From Akkermansia sp. (lineage in GTDB: Bacteria > Verrucomicrobiota > Verrucomicrobiia > Verrucomicrobiales > Akkermansiaceae): 6,060 bases of DNA. Below are positions 1 to 5,615 of this stretch, piece after piece. Location: the NCBI GenBank assembly GCA_017555465.1, contig JAFZGH010000136.1:1-6060 (forward strand). The letters are read 5' to 3'. The notes under the pieces are model-generated. The model was not told where the DNA came from and did not search any database. It saw only the letters and a list, made by a program, of their open reading frames with translations. A program made the translations under genes and the position numbers. Each line of letters begins with the position of its first letter. Position 1 is the first letter of the stretch.

Positions 1-888
1 AAGGCCAAGGAAAAGGCAGAGAACCTGGAGCTTTCCAAAGACCGTTTCGTGGTGAACCGCGAGCTGGGCGGCTTCTCCATTGATGATGGCGAGCCTACCC
101 GCCACCCCGCCGGGCTTACCGGCCGCACGCTTGATGTGAATTGCCATATCATGCACGGCATCAAGACCCGCCTGCAGAATTCCCTGCTTTGCGTGCGTCA
201 GGTGCCGCTGGAGGTGGAGGACCTGGTGTTTGCTCCGCTGGCCACTGCGCAGATGGTGCTCAACCGCCAGCAGAAAGACAGCGGCTCGCTGCTTATCGAC
301 ATCGGCGGTGGTACGACGGACTTTATCTGCTACAAAGGTGGCGATGTGGTGGCCTCCGGCTGCATCCCCATGGGTGGTAACAATATCAACCAGGAAATTG
401 TCCGCCTGACCGACCAGCGCGTCAGTATCAAGGCGGCTGAAGTGCTCAAGCGTACCGAGGGTAACGCCTTCGGCGATATTAAAGACCATTCCCTGGCACA
501 GTACAAGAGCGACCTTGGCATGCACGATGTGACCATCGAACGCGGTAAACTCAACCGCATCATCCGCAACAGCCTGGCGGCCATGCTGCTGCAGGTGCGC
601 GACCGCATTCCCTCCGAACTGCTCAACTCCGGCATGAGTATCTACCTGAGTGGCGGTACCAGCTTCATGCGCGGGCTCGATGGACTCTGTCACTACATTT
701 TCGGCGGTATGCCTGTGCATCAGCCGGCTCCTCTGCCTCCTGGTCACAACCATTCCTACCTGGCCGACCCGCGTTATTGCACCGCCATCGGCCTCATCCG
801 TTATGCGCAGCGTTATGATGACGACGCCATCAACCCGCACCATGGCAACATGCTGGCGCGTTTCCTGAAGATGTTCCGCCGCCGCTGA
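1..888 (+). CDS. ftsA: Cell division protein FtsA, 3' part (N-terminus lies before the window)
   Basis: FtsA is an actin-like ATPase that anchors FtsZ filaments to the inner face of the cytoplasmic membrane and recruits later divisome proteins. The frame is open from base 1, leaving 295 residues; with a usual FtsA length near 420, roughly the first 120 are missing. Visible in order: a domain 1C-like stretch (about residues 22-85, including HPAGLTGRTLDV and FAPLATAQMVL), the phosphate-binding motif LLIDIGGGTTDF (about 97-108) of the actin/Hsp70 fold, and the adenosine-binding motif YLSGGTSFMRGL (about 215-226). The protein ends in MLARFLKMFRRR, a short basic amphipathic tail that matches the FtsA membrane-targeting helix. 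A GTG at 49 could be mistaken for the start, but conserved sequence continues upstream of it. The gene ends 27 bp before ftsZ, the classical order at the end of the dcw cluster. The identity is secure from these motifs plus the neighbour. Confidence 0.95.
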   Translation, partial: KAKEKAENLELSKDRFVVNRELGGFSIDDGEPTRHPAGLTGRTLDVNCHIMHGIKTRLQNSLLCVRQVPLEVEDLVFAPLATAQMVLNRQQKDSGSLLIDIGGGTTDFICYKGGDVVASGCIPMGGNNINQEIVRLTDQRVSIKAAEVLKRTEGNAFGDIKDHSLAQYKSDLGMHDVTIERGKLNRIIRNSLAAMLLQVRDRIPSELLNSGMSIYLSGGTSFMRGLDGLCHYIFGGMPVHQPAPLPPGHNHSYLADPRYCTAIGLIRYAQRYDDDAINPHHGNMLARFLKMFRRR

Positions 889-915
889 TTCATATTTACC
901 TGACCTCCTCTCACC

Positions 916-2550
916 ATGCTTCCCTACCAGACCACCACCCGGAAAGAAGATGGTATCGTCATCGTCGGTTTAGGCGGTGCCGGTGCCAGTATCCTGCAGC
1001 GTTTCAGCGGCTCCAGCGCCGAGAATGTGCGCCTCTGCATCATGTCGCTGGATGAGCGCCTGGGGCGCGAATGCGGCAATGTGGAGTTTGTGCAGCTGGG
1101 TGCCGGGCTGAACCACGGCCTAGGCTCCGGCGGCGACCCGGAGGTGGCTCGCCTGGCCATCGAGGAAAGCGGCGGCCAGGTTGATGACCTTCTGCGTGGC
1201 TCCCGCCTGCTGGTGATGGTGGTGGGCCTTGGCGGCGGCACGGGCTCCGGTGTGGCACCGGTGCTGGCCCGTAAGGCGAAGGAGCAGGGGCTTTTCCTGG
1301 TCTCTGTAGTGGTCATGCCCTTTGGCTTTGAAGGTGCGCGCCGCCGCAGCCAGGCAGATAAGGCGCTGGAGGAAATCGCCGCTATTTCCGATATTGTGTT
1401 CTGCTTCGAGAATGACTACATGGAAGACCTGTTCCGCAGCCGAACCGGCGCACAGGCCGTGTTCGAGGAAGCGAATGCCCTCCTTTCGCAGGCCACTGCC
1501 TCTGTGCCGCTGCTGGCCAATTCTCCTGGGCTCATCAACATCGGTCTGGATGAGCTGGTGACGGCGCTGGATAACAATGATTCCCGCTGCATCTATGGCG
1601 CAGGCAAGGGCTTTGGCGCCAACCGCGCAGAGGATGCCGCCCGTGCGGCGCTTGAATCTCCGCTGGTGGCCTACCACAACGCCCTCAAGCATGCACGCAC
1701 CGTCATTGTGCACGTGGCCGGTGGCACTAATATGTCTCTGACCGAATTACGCGTGGCCATGGAAACCGTGCGCGAGGGACTGGCCGGGGATGATGTGAAT
1801 ATTTTCTTCGGTGCTGCCGTTAAAGCTCGTCTGGGTGAGGAGCTGCGCGTCAGCATTATTGCTTCGGTGGATTACCGCGAAATGCAGGCCTCCTTGCTGG
1901 CCGATGCCGAGGCCGCTGCGATGGTATCGGAATCGGAGACAGAGGTGGAGGAAGAGCCTGTCCCCATGCTGGAGGAAGAGCCGGAATATGAGGAGGAAGA
2001 TGCTCAGTACGCCGCCGAGGCAGAGGAGGAAGAAAACGGAGAACCGCTCCTGGAGCCGGATGAGGAATTCCCGGTGCCGGCAGCTACTCCAGTTGAAGCC
2101 CCCGATCCTGCTCCGGTGGCAGAGCCTGAGCCTCTGCCTTCCTGGGAGCCGCTGCCGATGCCTGCGCCTGCGGCCAAACCCGCACCTGCTCCCGTGGTTG
2201 AGGCGCGACAGGGTGAATTCAACCTGGATATGACCTTTGGTTCAGCGGAGGATGAAAGCCCGGCTGATTCCATGGAGCGTGTTGTGGATATCTTTGGTGA
2301 TGACGACGACCTGGAGCTCATGATGTCGAGCCATACGCCGAACGCTTCGCGTCCTGCACGCGGTATCAACGTGTTCCCCAAGAAAGCCGAAGCTGCGGCA
2401 GAGGAAGCTTTGTCGGCCCGTGTTCGCAGCATGTTCGATGATGATGCTGATGATGACGATTTCAAGCCGCAGCCTTCATCCACTCGCCCTGCTGCCCGCC
2501 GCTCCAGCCTGGGGTATAACGACATGAGCGATATCTTCCCGGGAAGTTGA
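916..2550 (+). CDS. ftsZ: Cell division GTPase FtsZ, divergent, with long acidic C-terminal linker
   Basis: FtsZ is the tubulin homologue that polymerises into the cytokinetic ring. This copy has 544 residues, against about 380-400 in many bacteria. The GTPase body spans about residues 13-318: T1 is GLGGAGAS (18-25), a GLGSGGDPEVAR stretch lies at 68-79, the tubulin signature GGGTGSG is at 106-112, and PFGFEGARRR (135-144) and the GGTNMSLTELR strand region (269-279) are conserved. Three sites are unusual: T1 lacks the normal GGGGN ending, T3 reads SLDERL rather than NTDAQAL, and the T7 loop reads PGLINIGLDELV (204-215) instead of PGLINxDFADV. Residues 320-535 form a low-complexity linker rich in Glu, Asp, Pro and Ala. 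The end, NDMSDIFPGS, only loosely resembles the conserved C-terminal peptide (DIPxFL type) that binds FtsA. ATG 916 is the only sensible start; no Shine-Dalgarno precedes it. It probably shares transcription with ftsA. Confidence 0.93.
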   Translation: MLPYQTTTRKEDGIVIVGLGGAGASILQRFSGSSAENVRLCIMSLDERLGRECGNVEFVQLGAGLNHGLGSGGDPEVARLAIEESGGQVDDLLRGSRLLVMVVGLGGGTGSGVAPVLARKAKEQGLFLVSVVVMPFGFEGARRRSQADKALEEIAAISDIVFCFENDYMEDLFRSRTGAQAVFEEANALLSQATASVPLLANSPGLINIGLDELVTALDNNDSRCIYGAGKGFGANRAEDAARAALESPLVAYHNALKHARTVIVHVAGGTNMSLTELRVAMETVREGLAGDDVNIFFGAAVKARLGEELRVSIIASVDYREMQASLLADAEAAAMVSESETEVEEEPVPMLEEEPEYEEEDAQYAAEAEEEENGEPLLEPDEEFPVPAATPVEAPDPAPVAEPEPLPSWEPLPMPAPAAKPAPAPVVEARQGEFNLDMTFGSAEDESPADSMERVVDIFGDDDDLELMMSSHTPNASRPARGINVFPKKAEAAAEEALSARVRSMFDDDADDDDFKPQPSSTRPAARRSSLGYNDMSDIFPGS

Positions 2551-2570
2551 AGTATTTTTAATGCATGGAG

Positions 2571-2608
2571 CCGCGCCTGGCAGAACAAGCTTGTTTTGCC
2601 AGGCGCGG
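2571..2608. repeat. 38-bp near-perfect palindrome between ftsZ and psd
   Basis: Outer arms CCGCGCCTGGCA (2571-2582) and TGCCAGGCGCGG (2597-2608) match perfectly. The core AACAAGCTTGTT (2584-2595) is itself a palindrome. The only unmatched pair is G2583/T2596, which would be a G-U wobble in RNA. In a transcript reading through from ftsZ this would form a very stable hairpin, so it may stop or slow transcription or protect the ftsZ 3' end. No clear U-run follows on the plus strand (TCTGATATACTG), so it is not a textbook intrinsic terminator. Its right arm overlaps the candidate -35 box of psd, so an operator role is also possible. Confidence 0.8.
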
Positions 2609-2619
2609 TCTGATATACT
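2591..2619 (+). promoter_or_regulatory. Candidate psd promoter
   Basis: A -10-like box TATACT (2614-2619, one base from TATAAT, preceded by TGA) lies 17 bp after TTGTTT (2591-2596), a weak -35 match. Transcription would start about base 2626, only one or two bases before the psd ATG at 2628, and no ribosome binding site is visible. The -35 box sits in the right arm of the palindrome at 2571-2608. This is a box match by eye only. Confidence 0.35.
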
Positions 2620-2627
2620 GCCTTTGT

Positions 2628-3536
2628 ATGAACTCACAGGGTATCACTCTCTACAATCGCTATACCGGGCAGATGGAACAGGAAAAAGTGCTGGGCGAGG
2701 CCGCCTTGCGCTGGGTATATGGCACTACCCTGGGGCGGTTGAGCCTGCACCTGCTCATCAAGCGCGCGTTTTTCTCCCGCCTCATGGGGTGGATGAAGGA
2801 TACCCGCAGCAGTGGCAGCCCGAAGAAACTGCGTGCCTTTGTGGAGGAATACAATATCAACATGGCTGATTATGAGCGGCCTGTTGACCAGTACTCAAGT
2901 TTCAATGATTTCTTCTATCGCAAACTCGCACCGGGGGCGCGTCCGCTTTGTGCAGAGGGGCAGGTGGCCCTCCCGGCCGACGCGCGCCACAGCGGCTGGC
3001 AGGATGCGTCAGAAATGGAAGGCGTGTTTGTGAAGAACCAGCGTTTTGATTTGCCTGCTCTGCTGGGCAGCGCTGAGCTGGCAGAGAAATATGCCCACGG
3101 CACGGTGGTGCTCTCCCGCCTCTGCCCGGTGGATTACCACCGCTTCCACTTCCCCGTGGCGGGTGTGCCGGAAGCCCCGGTGCGCATTCCCGGCCCGCTG
3201 GCCAGTGTGTCGCCCTATTGCCTGCGCCATAATCTGGCATGGTTGTGGACGAATAAGCGCGAGCTGACGGTGCTGCACACGGAAAATATGGGCGATGTGC
3301 TCTGCCTTGCGGTGGGTGCCACCGGTGTGGGGGCTATTTATCAGACCTATGAACCGGGCAAGCCTGTGGCCAAGGGCGATGAACACGGTTATTTCGGCTT
3401 CGGCGGTTCCACGGTCATGACCTTCTTTGAACCCGGCAAGGTGAAGCTGGCAGACGATATCCTCACCAACACCGCCAACTGCACCGAAACCTTTGCCCGC
3501 ATGGGAGATGTGCTGGGTACGGTGGTTGGATGTTGA
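2628..3536 (+). CDS. psd: Phosphatidylserine decarboxylase proenzyme (Clostridium/Chlamydia-type)
   Basis: Psd converts phosphatidylserine to phosphatidylethanolamine at the cytoplasmic membrane, using a pyruvoyl group made by self-cleavage. The product has 302 residues. The N-terminal block (NRYTGQMEQEKVLGEAALRW, 10-29, then FFSRLMG) and FNDFFYRKL (92-100) are typical of the longer, PssA-associated branch known from clostridia and chlamydiae. The DYHRFHFP block (169-176) carries the conserved histidines, with His174 the likely counterpart of the catalytic one. FGFGGSTV (256-263) holds the cleavage site between Gly260 and Ser261, leaving a 42-residue alpha chain. Asp118 is the likely partner of the Asp-His-Ser self-cleavage triad, in PADAR where PADG/GDGR is usual. 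An in-frame ATG at 2565 is rejected because the added residues are encoded by the palindrome and do not resemble the family. The stop codon lies inside the left arm of the repeat at 3533-3638. No pssA is in view. Confidence 0.93.
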   Translation: MNSQGITLYNRYTGQMEQEKVLGEAALRWVYGTTLGRLSLHLLIKRAFFSRLMGWMKDTRSSGSPKKLRAFVEEYNINMADYERPVDQYSSFNDFFYRKLAPGARPLCAEGQVALPADARHSGWQDASEMEGVFVKNQRFDLPALLGSAELAEKYAHGTVVLSRLCPVDYHRFHFPVAGVPEAPVRIPGPLASVSPYCLRHNLAWLWTNKRELTVLHTENMGDVLCLAVGATGVGAIYQTYEPGKPVAKGDEHGYFGFGGSTVMTFFEPGKVKLADDILTNTANCTETFARMGDVLGTVVGC

Positions 3537-3638
3537 ATGTAGAATTTTTAATGTTGAATGTATAGAGTTCCCTGCGCTGCCGCCCCGGCCATAGCCGGGC
3601 GAATTTAATACATTCTACATTAAAAAGGCAACATTCAA
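3533..3638. repeat. 106-bp nested inverted repeat between convergent genes
   Basis: The left arm 3533-3563 and right arm 3608-3638 are AT-rich and match as inverted copies at 27 of 31 positions. The left arm region also contains a 12-bp direct repeat, ATGTTGAATGTA, at 3530-3541 and 3551-3562, a 21-bp period. Between the arms sits a separate GC-rich hairpin (3581-3601). The left arm begins one base before the TGA of psd, and the right arm ends 8 bp before the stop of the minus-strand hydrolase gene. It fills almost the whole gap. It could act as a bidirectional terminator or be a small non-autonomous repeat of the REP/MITE kind. No target-site duplication is evident and no second copy exists in this window. 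Confidence 0.8.
3581..3601. terminator. GC-rich hairpin inside the inverted repeat, possible bidirectional terminator
   Basis: CCCGGC (3584-3589) pairs with GCCGGG (3594-3599) around the loop CATA. Allowing one bulged C, the stem extends to bases 3581 and 3601. No T-run follows directly on the plus strand (AATTTAATACATT), so termination would have to rely on the surrounding AT-rich arms. Its place between two converging genes supports a termination role; the sequence alone does not prove it. Confidence 0.4.
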
Positions 3639-3646
3639 CCTTCCTC

Positions 3647-4531
3647 TCACACCATCAGGGCGTCGGTTTCCACGTCTGGTTCCGGCCAGATGGCTTCGCG
3701 CACCATGAAGTCCTCCCAGCCGAGGAGGAGCTGTTCGAAGGTGGCGGGGCTGACATCGAACTGGGTGATGGTGTGGTCGGCCGTGGGGGAGAGGATGAGC
3801 TCCACCTTGTTGCCAAGGCGTTCCCATTCATCGCAGAACCACTGGCGCATCTCAAAATCCAGCAGCGGGTCGAGCATGCCGTGCGCGCAGAACAGCGGGG
3901 GCAGTTTGCGGCGCAGCAGGGCACAGGGATTGACCGAATCCGGCTCCGGTACTTCGCCGGGGATGTTGAGTTGGCGGGCTTCCGGCGCATCGGTATCCAC
4001 CACGCCGCGGAAAATGGCCACGCAGGCCGGCTGCAGCGGGAGGATATCCTCTTTATTGAACTGCCACCACTTCTTTTCCTGCACCATGGGCTGCATGGCA
4101 CAGTTCAGCGCCATGAGACCACCTGCATCTGCCCCGGCAATGGTAATGCGGGCGGCATCAATGCCGAGCCCGGCGGCATTGTGGTGCAGCCATTTCCAGG
4201 CATCCAGCCCATCGCCGATGATATCGTCCGCGCGCACGCCGTAGCGGGCGCGGGTGCGGAACTCCGGCAGCAGGCAGACAATGCCGCGGTGGGCCAGGTG
4301 CGTGGCCCAGGAAACAAACTCGGTGCTGTATTCCAGCTGCCACATGCCACCGCAGAAGAACAGGACGGCTGGCGCAAAGTGCTCTGGCCGGTGGCCCTTG
4401 GGCGCAAACATACGCATGCGTAGCGAGACGCCGTCCGCAAAGCGCTTCCAGATAAACGAGGGGGCCTGCTCCAGCATTTTGCGGTAACGGGCTTCTCCCT
4501 CACTCCGGGCATTGCGTGAAAATGACGTCAT
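3647..4531 (-). CDS. Alpha/beta hydrolase, esterase/lipase-like, with Asp at the nucleophile position
   Basis: The protein has 294 residues and the layout of the BD-FAE/hormone-sensitive-lipase-like esterases. Strand PAVLFFCGGMW (54-64) sits where the oxyanion motif FFHGGGW is usual. AHRGIVCLLPEFR (80-92) matches the 'rGxxVvxxxYR' strand, and DGLDAWKWLHHNAAGLGID (107-125) matches the DAxxAxxWlxxnaxxlGID helix. The nucleophile elbow reads AGADAGG (132-138), giving Asp135 (GAT, 4127-4129) where GxSAGG has the catalytic Ser. The acid Asp221 (HGMLDPL) and His253 (ADHT) are kept. No signal peptide or membrane segment is visible, so it is probably cytoplasmic. Start ATG 4531 is preferred over the in-frame TTG at 4552, which would overlap the candidate -10 box; GGGG six bases upstream is a weak ribosome binding site. 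It converges on psd and diverges from the secreted-protein gene, so it is its own unit. It may be an Asp-nucleophile hydrolase or a dead pseudoenzyme. Substrate unknown. Confidence 0.8.
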   Translation of the reverse strand: MTSFSRNARSEGEARYRKMLEQAPSFIWKRFADGVSLRMRMFAPKGHRPEHFAPAVLFFCGGMWQLEYSTEFVSWATHLAHRGIVCLLPEFRTRARYGVRADDIIGDGLDAWKWLHHNAAGLGIDAARITIAGADAGGLMALNCAMQPMVQEKKWWQFNKEDILPLQPACVAIFRGVVDTDAPEARQLNIPGEVPEPDSVNPCALLRRKLPPLFCAHGMLDPLLDFEMRQWFCDEWERLGNKVELILSPTADHTITQFDVSPATFEQLLLGWEDFMVREAIWPEPDVETDALMV

Positions 4532-4597
4532 AATACGCCCCACAGTATGCAATTTTCTTGCCAGAAAAGCAAGCCTGTTGTAGGTTCTAATTTAGTT
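4532..4597. promoter_or_regulatory. Divergent promoter region between hydrolase and secreted-protein genes
   Basis: On the minus strand, TTGCTT (4572-4567) and CATACT (4549-4544) are spaced by 17 bp, a fair sigma70-like pair ending 12 bases before the hydrolase ATG. On the plus strand, TCTAAT (4586-4591, one base from TATAAT) lies six bases before ATG 4598, with no good -35 at the right distance; TTGCCA at 4558-4563 is 22 bp away. A small inverted repeat CTTGC/GCAAG (4557-4561, 4569-4573) covers the minus-strand -35 box and might bind a regulator. All calls are by eye. Confidence 0.4.
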
Positions 4598-5578
4598 ATG
4601 AGAGCGATTTTTTCATTATGCTGCGTGCTGGCTGCCTGTCTGCTTGGGGGCGAGCTGGCTGCCGCTGCACCGCAGGCGCGTTTCGGCATGCCTGACCAGC
4701 AGGTTGCCCGCGACACCGCAGAGCGTGTGTACAACACCTGGCGTCTGGGAATGATGCGCGGGGATGAATCGGCCTGGAGCAGTGCGACAACTCGTTCCCG
4801 CCAGGTGAAGGTTCGTAATCTTCTGGTCTCGCAGAAGGGAAACTTTCCGGTTGATTTCTTCCGCAACCAGCCAGAACCGCCGAGTCTGGAGAAATTTCGG
4901 TATATCGGCTGCATTACCGGTTGCAACAACCGCACACTGGCTGTCACTTATGTGGGTAAGGTGCAGCTGGGTGAGGATAAGGCGAATGACACGGCCTTTG
5001 TTCTGCTCCTGGTGTTTGAGGATGGTAAGTGGAAGTTCGACCAGAGCCGCATGTTCAACCTGGCCCGTCTGCCCAAGGTGAAAGAACGCCTGCAGAAGGG
5101 CGATTTGAGCGTGCTGCAGGAGCAGGATGGTTTTCATCCTTACGATGCCGCACCGGCAGTGCCGCAGGCCTGTCCTGCGCCTCAGCTCATTGGCAAGGTG
5201 TTTGTGGATGCTCCCGGCCGCGCCATTGATATGAAGATTAACGGCATTTCCGTGCATCAGTTCGAGGATGAACGCCGTGCTGATGTGATTTCCGGCGGGT
5301 TGCGCCGTGGTAAGAACACCATCAGCTACACCATTACCACCAACGACAAGCTGGAGCACCCCACCATGGCCATCGGCCTTTTCGTGATGCCGGAAACACC
5401 CGGTAACCGCCCCGTCTGCGTGTTTGACCACATTCTGGATGCGACGGGTACTGCCAAGGGGGGCGAGTTCACTTTTACTATCAGCAACGAGTTCATCGCC
5501 TCCATGAATCCGCGTTTCGCAGGCAAAGCGCCGGAGCCTTTCCACGCGGTGCCGCTCAAGAAAAAGACAGAACGATAA
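4598..5578 (+). CDS. Secreted protein of unknown function, NTF2-like first half
   Basis: I do not recognise this family. The 326-residue product starts with a signal peptide: Arg2, a hydrophobic core to about Gly17, and an Ala-rich end (LAAAA, 20-24), suggesting export with cleavage near residue 23. LAAC (11-14) resembles a lipobox, but only ten residues precede it, so a lipoprotein is less likely. Residues about 33-156 look NTF2/SnoaL-like: an N-terminal helix (ARDTAERVYNTWRLGMMRGD), then strands ending in FVLLLVFEDGKWKFDQ (134-149). This is a pattern judgement, not a match. GCITGC (104-109) may form a disulphide. Residues about 195-305 are predominantly strand-like (FVDAPGRAIDMKING, NTISYTITT, GGEFTFTIS) and look like a second, beta-sandwich-type domain, with a Pro-rich joint around 185-195. 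ATG 4598 is chosen over the in-frame ATG at 4547 because it begins the signal peptide. The gene is monocistronic, ending in a clear hairpin. Confidence 0.8.
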   Translation: MRAIFSLCCVLAACLLGGELAAAAPQARFGMPDQQVARDTAERVYNTWRLGMMRGDESAWSSATTRSRQVKVRNLLVSQKGNFPVDFFRNQPEPPSLEKFRYIGCITGCNNRTLAVTYVGKVQLGEDKANDTAFVLLLVFEDGKWKFDQSRMFNLARLPKVKERLQKGDLSVLQEQDGFHPYDAAPAVPQACPAPQLIGKVFVDAPGRAIDMKINGISVHQFEDERRADVISGGLRRGKNTISYTITTNDKLEHPTMAIGLFVMPETPGNRPVCVFDHILDATGTAKGGEFTFTISNEFIASMNPRFAGKAPEPFHAVPLKKKTER

Positions 5579-5582
5579 TTTT

Positions 5583-5612
5583 GAAGGCCTTTCGCTTCGG
5601 TGAAAGGCCTTC
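5583..5612 (+). terminator. Intrinsic terminator with UUCG tetraloop
   Basis: GAAGGCCTTTC (5583-5593) pairs perfectly with GAAAGGCCTTC (5602-5612). A G-U pair and a C-G pair (5594/5601 and 5595/5600) close the loop TTCG, giving the very stable C(UUCG)G tetraloop on a 13-bp stem. The pyrimidine-rich TCCTTATTTC follows. It begins five bases after the stop of the secreted-protein gene. The U32 gene on the other strand stops at 5616, so the hairpin could serve both converging transcripts, although the minus side (CAAAATTATC) lacks a T-run. Confidence 0.85.
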
Positions 5613-5615
5613 TCC

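Noticed and set aside
1120..1713. Minus-strand open frame of 197 codons opposite ftsZ
   Set aside because: It lies wholly within the conserved FtsZ GTPase region and shows no recognisable motif.
1921..2060. Apparent tandem repeats rich in GAGGAAGAG in ftsZ
   Set aside because: They are irregular Glu codon runs in a low-complexity linker, with no constant period, so no repeat array is called.
2004..2588. Minus-strand Ser/Gly-rich frame opposite the FtsZ linker
   Set aside because: The Ser/Gly repeats are simply the reverse reading of Glu/Pro/Ala codons in the linker.
2565..2627. Upstream in-frame ATG that would add 21 residues to Psd
   Set aside because: The extension is encoded by the palindrome at 2571-2608, has no ribosome binding site and does not resemble the family, whose conserved N-terminus (YNRYTG) starts right after ATG 2628.
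3533..3638. CRISPR-like array at the psd junction
   Set aside because: There are only two direct copies of a 12-bp unit with an AT-rich spacer of 9 bp, plus inverted copies; this is not a CRISPR layout and no cas gene is near.
4532..4552. TTG start at 4552 for the hydrolase gene
   Set aside because: It adds only seven non-conserved residues, uses a rare start codon and overlaps the candidate -10 box; ATG 4531 has a weak GGGG site upstream.
4547..4597. ATG at 4547 as start of the secreted protein
   Set aside because: It would place 17 polar residues before the signal peptide and overlap the divergent promoter; ATG 4598 gives a normal signal peptide.
4616..5545. Long minus-strand open frame of 309 codons opposite the secreted-protein gene
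   Set aside because: It is antisense to a frame with signal peptide and coherent domains; its composition (His, Arg and Gln runs without motifs) is that of a codon-bias shadow.
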